This document shows positions 23,075 through 35,545 of a stretch of DNA of 64,000 bases, piece by piece. Under the pieces are notes generated by a model. That model was not told the origin of the DNA. It saw only the letters and a program-made list of their open reading frames with translations, and made no database searches. The stretch's first letter is position 1, and each line of letters opens with the position of its first letter. The translations under genes and the position numbers were made by a program. The DNA comes from Tubiluchus corallicola (lineage: Eukaryota > Priapulida > Priapulimorpha > Priapulimorphida > Tubiluchidae), in contig JAQGDQ010000455.1 of the NCBI GenBank assembly GCA_030141605.1, positions 121,776 to 185,775 of the forward strand, read 5' to 3'.

Positions 23075-23560
23075 TAAAAGCTTAAAAAATTCGTCTCGAA
23101 ATTTTATACCACTTACATACTACCTTTTTGCATGCAGGGCCTGCATCGGCCGCAACGCTGTACAAAACTTGTAAATTTTTAAACTCCCGCGATGACCGTT
23201 AGGCGCAGCCATTTTACTGTTATGGTAGGTCGTTTGAAACAAGTTTGGATAACACTGAGTGAAGTCTGAAAAAATAATCAGAGCATTCGTAGCATACATG
23301 TTGCTAACTAAATGAAATTTAAAACTACTGTATCTAGTCAATAAGATTAAAAATATGTTTTTGTTTAGTGAGTGGTGCACCCTGGAGGGCGAGTCAGCAA
23401 CATTTTGCCAATCGGTGAAAGCATTTAATTAATTAATAATTTTCTTTTTTAATTATGTAAGTCTTTTAAGCAGGTAAGCGAAATGCTAAGTAACATAACA
23501 TAACTTTGCATGAAAAGTCTTTTGGGACATAGTTTAACATTTCCTTTTCTTTCCCTGATT
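23075..23560 (+). repeat. Interspersed repeat family R1, copy B
   Basis: It has aaaagctt, attcgtctcgaaatt, acgctgtacaaaacttgt, actcccgcgatgaccgttag, gtcgtttgaaacaagtttgg, gcattcgtagcat, ataagattaaaaat and gtggtgcaccctgg in order, ending in a pyrimidine-rich stretch. It is the best plus-strand reference for the empty site of the MITE in copy D. Confidence 0.75.
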
Positions 23561-23878
23561 TACGTTTTGCGTATATGACGCCATGTAATGACGTGTCGGA
23601 ACTGTCGCGAGAAATTTAAAATGAAAACAAACAAAAATTCTTTTCAATGCGAGTACGATATATGCTATAAAGTAATACAATTTTTTTGAGGCGATTTTTC
23701 TTAAACGTACTTCAGGTACCTCTTTTCTTGTCTTTTAACTTAGTATTTTCGCGTGCTTCTTGAATAACGCTGTTACCAAATATCAGTTTTTTATCTGCCG
23801 TAAATTACTGGCATGCTAACGGTCTCACATCTATATCTACTGTTATACAGTACAATGGTAAATAAAGATTATTTGCCT

Positions 23879-24128
23879 GTCCGTCCGTCCGTCCGTCCGT
23901 CCGTCCGTCCGTCCATCCATCCATCCATCCATCCATCCATCCATCAATACATCCATCCATCCATCCATCCATCTGTCTATCTGTCCGGCTATGCATCTAC
24001 CTATTTACCTACCTACTTACCTACCTTCCTACCTACCTACCTACCTACCTACCTACCTACCTACCTACCTACCTACCTACCTACCTACTTACCTACCTAC
24101 CTACCTACCTACCTACCTACCCATCAAC
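23879..24128. repeat. Compound tetranucleotide array (CCGT)n(CCAT)n(CCTA)n
   Basis: About 250 nt made of successive CCGT, CCAT and CCTA runs with a few interruptions. The order of blocks suggests stepwise mutation and expansion of one ancestral tetranucleotide tract. It creates Pro-Ser-Val and Tyr-Leu-Pro-Thr open frames that are not genes. Confidence 0.95.
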
Positions 24129-24129
24129 T

Positions 24130-26090
24130 ATCTATCTATGTGGAAGAGGCACGTCAGGCGATATGACGATCTGTATCGTTGTCACAGACGGAAATCCGTG
24201 TTTAAAGAGTTTTCATTCTGCTCCATGACCTCGCGTAACCAGTGTACCTTGAACCTCAACAGCCAAATAGGTTTTATCAAGCAGTCAAAAAAAGTATTGA
24301 AAAATCTGCTAAGAGAGGCCAAAAAAGAGTGGAAGATCTTTGTTTGGGTCTCCTGATTCACACGCCCAGGTTCTGGATTAGCGTGTTCCCCCATGGAACG
24401 ATAATGTTCAGGTTTTCGACTTACGAATCTTTGCTTTAACGAACAAATACAATACCATTGTATCACTATGAGTCGCACAACACGTTCTTGTCAAACTTAA
24501 AACATAATAATGCAGTTCGCATCCAAAAGCATGCATTTGGGAAGTAGCAAAATGTGACGTAGCCACCAGATCAAAGTTTATCAAAACCGGTGACAGAGCC
24601 CATAATTTTATGAATATATCGCATGATGCCATTGCAACAAAACCCCACGTGTTATCAAAGGACAGTTGTGTGGTTATGTCCCAAAACAATATCTGATCTT
24701 ATATAATAAGAAAAGTCGTAACTATATCCAAGCCGACGTAAAGGAACACTTTGGCTTGGCAGAATCATGTCCAAGCATATTCCGCTTTAAAATTTAAAAT
24801 GTCAACCATGTTGTGTGATATACTCAATTTCAGTGATTGATTTCAGTCTGCTACTAGATCTTATATGAAACATCCCCCTTAAACGTCTATTAGCATTATA
24901 ATAAGTCTAACTTGGAATTTATAAAATGTTTTTTTAAAGTTTAGGTGCATAAAATCTTTCATAAATGTAAAAAAGAAAAAATTGTTTATGAGCTCAACGA
25001 TGTTTTATGAACACATTTTAATTCTGACGGTTGTGTAGGCCTATGATCTTGCGAATGATATGCCGTCTTTGTCAAAGTAATTCAAGTCTACTGATGGGGC
25101 CTGATAAAGAATGCATGTGTGGCCTATGCCTACTAGTGCCTATATGTAGGGCTGTTTGGCGGCTTCTAATTGATATTAATGTAGTGAATTAAGTTTTCTA
25201 AGCTCGATTAATTTAGTTGTCAGCATTACAGTTGAAAAAGCACGTAAGGCCTGGATGGCCTTGCTAGATAGGCGTATTACAATAATTATAATCATTTACA
25301 ACACCCCCTTCAGTTCGCTGACATGTCACGTGACATTATACCGTCAAAAATTTGTGAAATTTATCTGACGTGTTATCCAAGCCTGTTCTATCTGCGAGCA
25401 TCTAATGCCCTTGTTATACACTCCTCACATTATTATCGCATTACAGGCAAACCTATTATTTTTGCTTGAGCTGCAGACTTCACAGAGAGATGATGATTAT
25501 CATGCTAGACTGATGATTACTTTCATAACGCAGAAACTAAAGAAAGGGACGTTTAAATGAAGTTCTTTGCGTCATGCGTGCACTTTTTCCAGCATTTGAT
25601 AAACCATTTTCAAGCTAAGATAATAAGGATATTGAACTAATTTTATAGAAAGACTTTGTACAGCTTACAAAATTCTATTTTCTTTCCACTTTGCCGAATA
25701 ATTGTTATTAGTGAGTAATGACAAGCGCGTGTATTCGTGCAGAAGAGTGAAAAATACGAAATTTGTATTAAATTGCAATGGTAATTGCTTACAAAAGCGT
25801 TATTTTTGGAACCAGTTTTGTAGCCCGCTACATTTTATTAAGGAAACTGTCCCTGTCCTGTTTCTGAATGGAGTCCCACAGGAATTTCGGGACTGACGGA
25901 ACCAAACCATTTGAACACTTTATTCATTTGAGGTTTAAAAAAGCTTTGGTAGACTTTCTATGAGCTTGGCCATTCCCTGGCAGGAATTTCAAAAGTAGCG
26001 CAAAATAATAGTTCACCAAAACAGTCAAGAACTTGCACACTTCGATTTAAAAGCCTGAACCTTTGTAGTATGTTAGAACCTAAAAGGTGA
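24130..26090. other. No recognised feature
   Basis: Several short open frames but none with family motifs. One TAGGCCTA palindrome lies at 25036. Confidence 0.4.
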
Positions 26091-26530
26091 TTAATTTTGT
26101 TGATGGATCCAATCGAAAGTCGTCCAACTTGGCAGCCATTTTCAATTTGGCCCGCAAAATATTGTTGCCACTAGTTTGTGAAGGGCGTATCTTAACTATT
26201 AAAGCACGAACGATGAAAATTTTGATGCGTAAATATAGGTTTTCAAGGTCAATGAATCCATAAATTCTGGTGCTAAAAAGTTCTTATAATATCGTTCAAT
26301 TTAGATTTCAAGATGACTAGCAAGATGGCCCCAAATGTGGCTGCTCGTGTGTAATATAGCCTTACTGCATATTGTTCTGCAAAGTACGATGATGATTTTA
26401 GCATCAGGTGTAGTTATAAATGGCCAAGGAATCCATTCCTTTCCTTCTAAATTAAATTTCATTGAAAAATTTAAGATGGCTGCTGAGATGGCCACAAAGT
26501 GACCTGCCCATAAAAACAAAGTACATTCTA
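26090..26530 (+). repeat. Diverged repeat block rich in aagatggc, second copy
   Basis: It repeats the segment order of 870-1500: cgtatcttaacta, gatgaaaattttgatg, gttttcaaggtcaatgaatcc and caagatgg...aagatggc, in about two units. It ends just upstream of the protein-like relic at 26.7-27.2 kb. Confidence 0.5.
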
Positions 26531-26639
26531 GCGTAAATAAAGCGATAACTTGTTGTCCTGACGATGGTTTTGCACATTGAAAGATTCGTTTCTAACGTTC
26601 GTGATTTCCAAACAATTCAATAAGTGTGTGTGAAGAGAG

Positions 26640-27240
26640 GGGGGGGGGGATGCAGTTGGCCTTATTGAGAATTCAGTTGAGCCATTGAGGTGGATATTCT
26701 CCGGACCTGAGGTTGAACGAACAATTAGTGAAGTTGAAGCTGCTATTGAAGAATTAAGCGAAAACAGGAGCAAAGGACCGGTGTGACAATAAGCAAAACA
26801 AAGTTTAAATTTACAAAAGAAATGAAAGCACTAACTGAAGTTTCGAAGAAAGTGAAAAATGCATTCCTAGAAGAAAGTGGTAACCAAATACAACGAGTTT
26901 CAAATACGAGAGCTATGGTAGAAGTTGTAACAAACTTATACCTTGGCTAAGTACGTGTTCATGAAATTCTGAATGCCAAAGACTCTGAAAGACAATCAGC
27001 TCCCTCAGAATTCTATCCCTTCACTGGCTGCAACTCAATTTCGGCATTTGCAGGGAAAGCAAAAAAGACAGCTTGGTGCACATGGCACATGTTTGCGTTA
27101 AAGGAGGTAATAGAAATATGTGTGTGTCTAAGGAAAACACTTACATCAGCCACGACATACTTTGGCAGATTTGAATAATTCGTTGACATGTTTAGGTTTT
27201 TTAGGTTGTAATGTTTGCTGTGGTTCACACATCCGTTCAT
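26640..27240 (+). pseudogene. Relic of a repeat-borne protein with TGCNSISAFAGK motif
   Basis: In + frames broken by stops I read LRWIFSGPEVERTISEVEAA near 26680-26740. Near 27015-27090 I read PFTGCNSISAFAGKAKKTAW. The second resembles a (L)TGCDxxSxFAGKGKKxAW segment that I recall from uncharacterised, repeated proteins in animal genomes. Frames shift several times, so no product is made. The adjacent aagatggc repeat block suggests both belong to one large mobile element. Family assignment is from memory and uncertain. Confidence 0.4.
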
Positions 27241-28750
27241 TTGATCTTACGTAAAACGCAAAACTTCTAATATTTTGTGTTGTTCCATTTGTAGTAAATG
27301 AGTCTGTCTTTCAAAGAATATCGAGTTTTATTTTTCTCGCCCTACAATTTTTGGTCCCATTCATGTTTATATCCTCTAACTTCAGACAGCGATTACTACC
27401 ACTAAGCTACCAATCCGAGCTTGGCTTCAACGTTTTTTCATCTGTAGACATCTGCTTTCACGAAAATAATATAGCAATTTTCCACTCCGTGTGGTATCAA
27501 TTCGTCAAATTCCGGGGTCTAGCTTATGGACTAATAATACTGGATATTCCCATAACTATTACCAAGTGGCAAGCGTTACTGTTGAGTACCTGGTGCAGGA
27601 ATTTTAGCTACTATTTGTTTGTTTGGCTAAGTCGTTGTAATATTCCTCGCAAAAGATGGCTCTGCTCTGTAGCGACAAAAATTCTTGCGTTATATTTAGC
27701 ATAGTTCTTATTGGGCTATTCCCATATTTGTTATTAATACATAAAGCTTTTACAAAGGTACATACAAACACGAAGTTATAAATGGCCTAGTGCATTGTTA
27801 CACCAAAGGTTAACTCTAGTCCTGGAAGAGATCTGTTGTCCATCCACCCGGCCCTTTTTCAACACACAAGTCAAGTGCGTCAATGTGGGAACAGTGCTGT
27901 TATCAATGCATATTTCTTTTTGTTTTCTTGTTTGACATTGTTAAACTAATGATAATTTCTTGTTTGCATATAAGTTTTTAAAGAAATTACTCAGCATACA
28001 ATAAAAAATCGTTTCTTTCAAATGTAAAACGGGCTAATAATGGGCCTATATAACTCATTAAAAGTTAAGGAACAAGCTTTCACATTTTATAGCTCACAAC
28101 AATTAATATTGTTAGCTTTTAGGATTAGCGGCTATAGATAACTAATTTATGTTGATCAGAAGCTACCGTTACACAGACAAAGAACTTGTCGCTATTAGGA
28201 AATTCGAAAACAATGTATGCATTTTGTTTGTTTGATTTGTATGCATATCGTAAACAGGTACAAAAGGTGAAGATATAAACAGATAAAGACAGATAGAAAA
28301 GTAAAGACAAATATTAAATGTTGGAAAACTGGAAACAAAGTTTGTGATTTGTCTGCAAGTAAGTGGTTGTGTGTAACCTTCCGGCCCACCAAAGGCCACA
28401 TTATATATAAAAAATAATAAACGAAATATGTTTAATAAAAAGTAAAGTTTGTGATTTGCTCAGCATATATAAGCATATCAGCATACGTCTACTGTGATGC
28501 AAGTCTCTTTTAGAATCACTTGTACAATTAGTAGCCGCACAGTAATGGAATGTAGATAATTTACTGGATTAGTTGAATAAGTTTGAGACACGTTATTATT
28601 AATAAAGTAGGTCTTTTCATAACAACATTCCACAGGGAAGGGCAATTTTCTTCGATCAGGATTGACTTCTGCGATATAGTAAGACAATACAACAAGTGTT
28701 TCCATGTTAAAGCGAAACTGGACCAAATCTTAAACTGTAGGTCAAATTCT
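27241..28750. other. No recognised feature
   Basis: AT-rich DNA with short open frames on both strands, none with recognisable domains or supporting splice structure. Confidence 0.4.
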
Positions 28751-28751
28751 C

Positions 28752-29200
28752 CTGCCCTTTAAAATATTGAAAGGAAACATACCATTTTTTCAAAAATGAC
28801 TTACGTGAAAGAATTATTACCACACAAAAACAATTTCACGTTCGCGCCACTAGTTCTTCGCGGTTACATGCATTTCGCCATTCGCTAGTTAGACTAGCAC
28901 TAGCGCCTCTATTTCGGAAACGGATTGCACAAAAAAACAGGTGCTGTAGCTTTCAGTTCAGTTGAGTTAGTTTGTGACGAACTAACCACGTTCGACAACT
29001 CGTGCGTGAACACAGCGGTAAATTTGAAATTTGAATTTTTATCTTAAAACTTACCTAGTTTTAGTACTGAATATCTTACAGTAGCACTGTACTTCAATTT
29101 TCGCTTTCGCAAACACACCCAATGGAATATTTTTTCTGTTGAAAATTATAATAGTTTGTGATGTCATCTATAGTTGGGCTCGCCCGCCGTTAACTATGTT
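28752..29200 (-). repeat. Interspersed repeat family R2, copy 2
   Basis: Minus-strand copy whose terminus (aatattgaaaggaaac on plus) is the inverse of copy 1's 3' end. It includes ggtaataattctttcacg, the accgctgtgttcac-like block and, at the far side, ggcgggcgagcccaactat, shared with copy 3. The copy therefore keeps both a 3' end that copy 3 lacks and a 5' part that copy 1 lacks. Confidence 0.75.
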
Positions 29201-30086
29201 TTTAATCTATTATTTAATTATCAGAAATGTTTTTGCAGTATCAACTGTGTTAAAATGTGTACTTTTTATCGGACTTGAAAATGGGGTGGTACATAAAAAA
29301 TCATCCTGTCTTCCTTTAAGATAAAACACTGGTAGTTGGGAAATCACATATTTCAATAGTAAGGTCATTATGTAGAAACTCCTTCTTCCCAATGATTTCA
29401 CTTTTATAGAGCAATTCAATCGGCACGTGTGAATAAGAGGAAATAACCAAGAACACATTTCTCCGTTGGTTTATTACGTTTGTGTTTATTGTCCTACTTG
29501 CGAGAATTGCGCTGAGAAATTTTTGATTAATTCTGAGACCCAACACGTTTTAAGCAGTCTCGCATGTACCGCTTGTGATTTAGCACTGCAGAATGCATAT
29601 GAAGGATGCCCATAGGATTCAGCATATTCTAGAAACAGGTTCTTCAGCATTGCGTGAGAGGAAGGGAATAACTATAAGAAGCTGGCCATAGTGTTTGAAT
29701 GTGATCGGTACAGTCCGAATTATTATTGCGTTTATAGCTTAACTAAAACGAGAGAAGTGACCATGAGGCAGCTTCAGCCTACAATAATAATAAGTCATTA
29801 ATATTAATGAGTTATAAATGTAAATATTTATATTTTGTTTCCGGAATTATGAAACTTAAATTTGTAACTCGCACGATAGTATTTTTTTTTATTAGATTTT
29901 CGCGTTTTTTCTAGTTTTTTTATCAGCACGTCATTCTGAATCTCGATGGCTTATATTTCTATGAAGGCTCATCTTAGCACGATTTACTGCATTTTACAGT
30001 GTAGATTATTTTTTTATTATTTTGGTCATTAATCTCACTTTGTATTGTAAAACAATACACAATATATTACAGAAATCAACATTACA
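29201..30086. other. No recognised feature
   Basis: AT-rich; no supported gene or repeat beyond short homopolymer tracts. Confidence 0.4.
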
Positions 30087-30236
30087 TTATCATCATGATC
30101 CTTATCATCATTAACAATATCGTAGTTTTATCTTCATCATCGTCATCATCATCATGATTACCGTCGTCGCCATCATCGTTATCATCGTCGTCGTCGTCAT
30201 CATCATCATCATCATCATCATAATCTCCATCATCTC
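30087..30236. repeat. (ATC/GTC)n trinucleotide array
   Basis: Impure array of CAT, CGT and TCG triplets with a pure TCA run near 30200-30230. Confidence 0.9.
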
Positions 30237-30239
30237 ACA

Positions 30240-30833
30240 CTTCCTTCGTCTCTAAACTAGCTACATTTAAATAAATTTGTGTGCTCATGCTTTTCTGTAT
30301 GCGTTTCTCATGCGTTCGTATAAGCATGGAACAGGAGTCCTAGGCTGCACACAGAGCTTGTAAATCCATCAAAACTGCATTAAAATTAAACATTTATGGA
30401 CTTAGTCACTTTATGTGATTTGGGAAATATAGAACTAGATAACCGTTTCAGAATGAAGGTCTCAAGACAAATAGGATGAGATCGGACTTATGGTAGAAAA
30501 TAATAATCATGTTAACATTCGCTTTGATTTTGCTTTAAACTTCAGTAAAGTTTCTGCAGGCACCGGGTGTTAATGCAATAATGGCATGTCTTTTCAGTTC
30601 TCTGAAAAGTCGTAGGTGAATTTAATCATTTATGAGTAACTTAATAATTGTCCCCCGATATTTTACGTTGAATGCAGTCTAGTCCATTTCACGAAATTTG
30701 ACCAATCAGAAGCAAATTATAGTTATGAGACATATTTGAACGCAAGACTGGTGACACTTGGATTGTCAATTAATTTATTTGCACTGTGAGTCGAATAAAG
30801 TGCTTAAAGGAAGATACCAATTGCGTACCAATT
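30240..30833. other. No recognised feature
   Basis: No gene-like frame or repeat recognised in this stretch. Confidence 0.4.
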
Positions 30834-31205
30834 GCTTTAAAGGAAGATAGGATGATTTTTCACATACTACCGTATTTTCAAGTACGGTATAAAGTATTTT
30901 AACACCAATAGTACTGGAAAATCGTTTCTGATAGTTAACATCTTAATTAACGGCGGATGAGCCCAACTATTGATGACATCACAAACGAACATAACTTTTA
31001 ACAGCGAAAATGTTCCAAGAGCAAGTAGCACGTGTTTGCAAAAGCGAAAATTACTGTACTAAAACTCGGCACGTTTTGAGATAAAAATTCTAATTTCAAA
31101 TTTATCGCTGTGCTCACGCATGAGCTGTTGAACGTGTGCGGTACATCACAAACGAACACCTCTGAACAGAGAGGTGCTGTGCCTCTTTTTTGTGCAACAC
31201 ATAAG
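30834..31205 (+). repeat. Interspersed repeat family R2, copy 3
   Basis: It opens tttaaaggaagataggatga, like copy 1, and contains ggcggatgagcccaactat, tatcgctgtgctcacgca and acgaacacctctgaacagag. The right third of the family (from the region after tgtgcaac) is missing or replaced. A pyrimidine-rich stretch and the end of a LINE follow. Confidence 0.7.
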
Positions 31206-31349
31206 CTGGTGTTTTTTCGCCTATTTCTCATTGTTCTTCTGCTTCTCAGCCATCTTTTACTTCTTTTCCTTCATTTCATCTTCTCTCTTTTTCTCTTTCC
31301 CTCTTTCTGGAATATATGCCTGGCATACATCTTTATCTCTTTTTAGATA

Positions 31350-31560
31350 AAACTCGCTTCTGTTGGTTGAAGGCAGAACTTGTCTTAAATTTATTCAAAA
31401 TTGGTGGTCTAACCAAATCACAGTCAAATATAATGTGTTCTAGTGTTTGAGCAGTTGCGTTATTACAATGACAGCAATCTGTATTTTGTTCACCTATTCT
31501 ATACCGAAATGATTTAGTTCCTCTATTTAAAAGTAAGTTTAATGCATTTGTTTCAAATAA
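31350..31560 (-). pseudogene. LINE ORF2 C-terminal Cys-His segment
   Basis: The minus frame reads TDCCHCNNATAQTLEHIIFD followed by C, i.e. C-x-C ... T-x-x-H-x-x-x-x-C, the gag-like knuckle found after the RT in many LINEs (commonly C-x-C...T-x-x-H-x-L-x-x-C). It ends shortly after with Lys/Arg residues and a stop near 31345. Confidence 0.6.
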
Positions 31561-32043
31561 GCCTTTCGTAATGCGTTAGTGGTAAACACAGTGGCGTTAA
31601 CATAGGTGTAGGTCCTTCTTGTGGATCTTGTGGTAAATTTGCTATTTGGGTACAATAATAAAATCTTCTTTCCCATTGGGTTGTTAAAAATTCCGAGCCA
31701 TCCTTTTTACTATAAATAAAGTTTTCCCTAGGGAGATTTGACAATGTCTCGTTTCTCATATTTACGCCCTTTGTAATCTTCAAAAAAGACTTGGTAGTGA
31801 ATTTTTGCGGGATGCACACAATATCTAGCATTATTTCGCATGGTTTCACATAGAGCTATTTCCTTTTTAAGTAGATCATTTTCTGGATTGGCTAACACTT
31901 TTAACATAAATTTACTACATATATTATCATACGTTATATCAATGGGAGGGACACCACAAATATGCTAGATTTCATTTTTGCTAGGATTGTATTCTACACC
32001 CGCTGCTATTTTGACAACATCATGCCACAGGTCTTCGAAATAA

Positions 32044-33325
32044 CTATGCTTTTTGACCATCCAGGCAACTAATCCATAGAAGACGGTAGGTTTCAAACAA
32101 CTTTATAATGGTGGACATTTTCATACCTTTATACTTAAAAGATAACTTTTTAATGTTGTGGCATTTTTTACAAGCTTTTTGTTTGTCGACAGTTACTCCT
32201 AAACATTTAGTATGATTTACGTTACTTATCGACTTTCGTCCAATTTTTTGCGTTGGTATGGCATTTTCATTTACATTACCAAATATAATAGCCTCAGTCT
32301 TGTATGCGGCTGAGGACATTATAGAGACAAAGGTGACAAAACTGAGCCTCGAGGGATTCCTATATGGCATTGATATTCTGCTAATATAAATTCATTTACC
32401 TTAATCACAATCGTCCTATTTTTTTAAAAAAAACTACAGATTACATTCAGTAAATTACATTTGACACCAGACTGTATCAGTTTAAAAATTAAGCCATTTA
32501 TCCAGACACCATCAAAGGCTTTCTGGAAATCGCAAAATATCGCAATGCCGAGTTGCCTTTAAGTCTCTTTCTCTCAACAACTGAAACCAGCCTTAGTACA
32601 TAACGATTTGTATTACGCCCTGGCTTGAACCCTTCCTGTTCTATATCAATAATATTATGATCGTTAAACCACTTCCTCAACCGGTTTTCAATAAGTTTCT
32701 CAATTATTTTGCTGAAGTAAGATGTAATAGTAATGGGCCTGTAGTTAGATGGGTTACTGTAGCCGTTTTTGCCTTCTTTGCGTATGAAAACTACTTTTGC
32801 TTTTTGCCAAGGCCATATTCTTTTCGTTAAGCACAAATTAGCTAAGTTCAGGGGTACACTTTTCCCCAAAAACCCAGTATGCTTTGCCATGATCGGGTGG
32901 TTTCTGTCAATGCCCATACTTTTATCATTTACTTTCACGCTGTTTATCGCAAAATTTAATTCATTCATAGTGAAGGGTTTATTATACCAAACGCTATACG
33001 GTTCTTCAAAATTTATGCCTTGCACTTCATTCTCTATATGGTGATACCATCCCTGATCAAAATTATTTCCCCTAAAATGCGCCCTAGCAAAAAACGTGTT
33101 ATACAATATCTTACATTTATCTTCATCTTTTACATAATATTTTCCCTGCCATTTCAACACAGCAACCTCATTCTGGCAATTTTCAACAAACACTTTTTTG
33201 TAAGTTTTCCAGAAAGCTTTACCTTGCTGGACATTAAAGTTGACGGTATTTCTAACAGCCCAGTCATTTAAATCTGCAGCTAACAAGTTTTCAAACTGAG
33301 TCTTTTTATCAAGATATGCATTCAC
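32044..33325 (-). pseudogene. LINE reverse transcriptase, frameshifted and lacking the active-site loop
   Basis: The first part (32498-33325) carries NYRPITITSYFSKIIEKLI and EGFKPGRNTNRYVL, classic RT fingers. In a shifted frame near 32500-32545 comes FCDFQKAFDGVW, motif A with the first catalytic Asp. Next, near 32330-32355, is GIPRGSVLSP (motif B). It runs straight into KTEAIIFGN and CLGVTVD, which normally lie well beyond the F/YADD box. The catalytic D-D pair is therefore deleted. The protein would be non-functional even without frameshifts. Confidence 0.85.
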
Positions 33326-33360
33326 ATTGACATAACTGGAGTGTCGCTTGTAGTTCTTTC

Positions 33361-34310
33361 TTAGTTGTCTGAGTTCTGTGATAGTTCAGATAATTGTGAT
33401 GTCCAAAATGGCTTGCTGTGTGTGCAGATAAGTTTAGTCACTAATGCTTCACAACAGCTTTCCTGAACAGATTGTAAAAAGAGTGTCCACACGGCTTCTG
33501 CATTGTTGTTTTCTAGCTCTGCAGCAATTTCGGTGAAACATCGTCCTAAATTATTTTCAAGAGCAGCTGACCATTGAGTCCAATCGCTATTTTTAAAGTC
33601 ATAGCAGACTTTAGTATTGTCAGGTTTTGGACCACCTGCTCTAAACTCAGTAGTTACAGGGAAATATCCCATTTGCGGTGCTCCTGTAAATAGCTCAACA
33701 TCGGTGTGCACTGTTTGTGTTAAAATACCACTTGCGCTACATTTAGATGTTAGAATGATATCTATGATCCTCCTTCCGGTTATCGATTGAAAAGTTTCTA
33801 TGTTGGGCACAATAAAGGCTAAGTCCATATTATTATCTGCAAGTAAGTCGTTTATAAGCCTTTCATGAGTGTTCAAGTTGTGCACCCATGCATAACTACG
33901 CTCGTTTAACTCTCCAACGGATAGAAAATTGGTCATATCATGAGTCTCGCAAATTTATAAGCATTTTTAATATTTTTCACATATATTTCCACTAGTTGAG
34001 GAGTGTTAGGTGCAATATATGTAGAGTTTATCAAATATTTCCTGCCATAAATGTATGCGATAACCTAGACAGTATCTAACTCAGGAGATTCCAGTTCAGG
34101 CACTCTCCAGCTGGTGAAGCCAGTTGTAATCATTAGACCACTCCCACCAGAATATCCTTTGGATGGTTTTGCGTAACTGTTGTAGTTGGATAATGATACT
34201 TGCGCTATATCTTTTTCAAGCATTTTGATCTCCGCAAGGCCACAATATCACACTGATGATCATTGACAAAGGTATCAACTGCTAATTTCGAGTGATTAAA
34301 AAATTTGTTT
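33361..34310 (-). pseudogene. LINE endonuclease domain relic
   Basis: The open part (33361-33936) contains ITGRRIIDIILTSK, the conserved IDxxLTS-type motif near the end of LINE endonucleases, and a linker leading into the RT. Upstream, broken frames show GYSGGSGLMI, resembling the S-x-G-G-V-x-I-x-V motif. Stops at several places mark it as decayed. Confidence 0.65.
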
Positions 34311-34346
34311 ATGTTTATTTGGCACACCTTCAATGTGTTGTTTATA

Positions 34347-34839
34347 CTAGCGAACATGGCATGTGCCGTATGCTTCCCCATTTATGCGAGCTTGCTCCTG
34401 TTTGTAGATAGGGCAATCCCTGGACCAAGATCTGTGACCAACTTTGCAGTTTTTGCACTTTTCCTCATCATTTTTGCAATCATCTGTCTTATAATTTTCT
34501 GCACAGTTTCCACAGACCACGTTGCGAGCGCACCATTTTGCGACATGACCATAGCTATAACAATTGTAGCAAATCAATGGCCTATTTTTGAAAACAAATT
34601 TCTCCACACCACAATATATTTTTCCAACTGGAATACCTTCTCGCATTGCCAGATCGAGGCCTTTCTCTTTTTCGTCTAAATCTTTCAATTTTGGCATCCC
34701 AAAATGCACGACAAATGTCCTCTTTTAGCTCATCATCTGTCAAGGACGTATCGCAATCTTCGAGAAGACCGATTGCGTTTTGTTTTGGTTTCCTTTCTGC
34801 AGTTTCGGTACCAAGGAAATTTTCTCTCCGACCCTCCAT
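34347..34839 (-). pseudogene. LINE ORF1, zinc-knuckle nucleic-acid-binding protein
   Basis: From Met at 34839 a frame of 85 codons overlaps, with one frameshift near 34690, a second that carries CYNCYSYGHVAKWC (C-x2-C-x4-H-x4-C), then CGNC...C and CKNCKVGHRSWSRDCP. Three consecutive knuckles with P-x-YK after them are characteristic of ORF1 of Jockey-like LINEs, which coats the element RNA. The frame ends at 34347 just before the endonuclease region. Confidence 0.8.
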
Positions 34840-35301
34840 GATTTATCAAAACACCGGTCACAGATTGCTATTGATACCGTTTTCTTGTTGACAGGTTTTT
34901 TTGCATTCCTACACAGAACACAGCTTTTCCTCTCGCCATCAGCAATTTAGACAATCTGGAGAAACAGTTTGTGTTTATTGTACGACCAGTCTGCGGCCTG
35001 ATGATCTCATTAACAAAGAATAGGCCAATTCAGGCCTATTCAACTAGCACAATAGCTATAATTAAATGCGACTTGTGTGTAATTTCGATTCTTGCCAAAA
35101 TTTTGGATACATTTAAGATAGTTTATCGTTTATATTGTTTAAACCGCAGTTTATTGTTCCAAAATTTTAAAACCTTCGGTTTCTCCGCTCTTTATATACA
35201 CACATGCAAAATATATCAAGTAGCACAAAATTTCCACCAGAAAACACTGAAAATCGACTGGAGATTTCTTAATAGATTTGCACATAGGTTTGCATATGCG
35301 C

Positions 35302-35545
<244 letters not shown>

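Larger units (their letters stand above)
31340..34860 (-). mobile_element. Nearly full-length, inactivated LINE (two-ORF, zinc-knuckle type)
   Basis: On the minus strand, in order: an ORF1 with CCHC zinc knuckles (34347-34839), an apurinic-type endonuclease region (about 33361-34310), a reverse transcriptase (about 32050-33325) and a C-terminal cysteine-histidine segment (about 31350-31560). This is the standard layout of Jockey/CR1-like non-LTR retrotransposons, which copy RNA at a nicked target site. Several frameshifts and an internal RT deletion show it is dead. The 5' end is not defined. A GA tract begins about 450 bp upstream of it. Confidence 0.85.

Noticed and set aside
23805-24170. 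Frames with Tyr-Leu-Pro-Thr and Pro-Ser-Val/Ile-His repeats
   Set aside because: Translation of the tetranucleotide array, not a repeat protein.
30087-30236. ATC array considered as an acidic-repeat coding exon (Asp/His runs)
   Set aside because: Interrupted by stops in the frames examined and not linked to any exon-like context.
32769-33271. Plus-strand frames over the LINE
   Set aside because: They are shadows of the minus-strand RT, which carries the conserved motifs.
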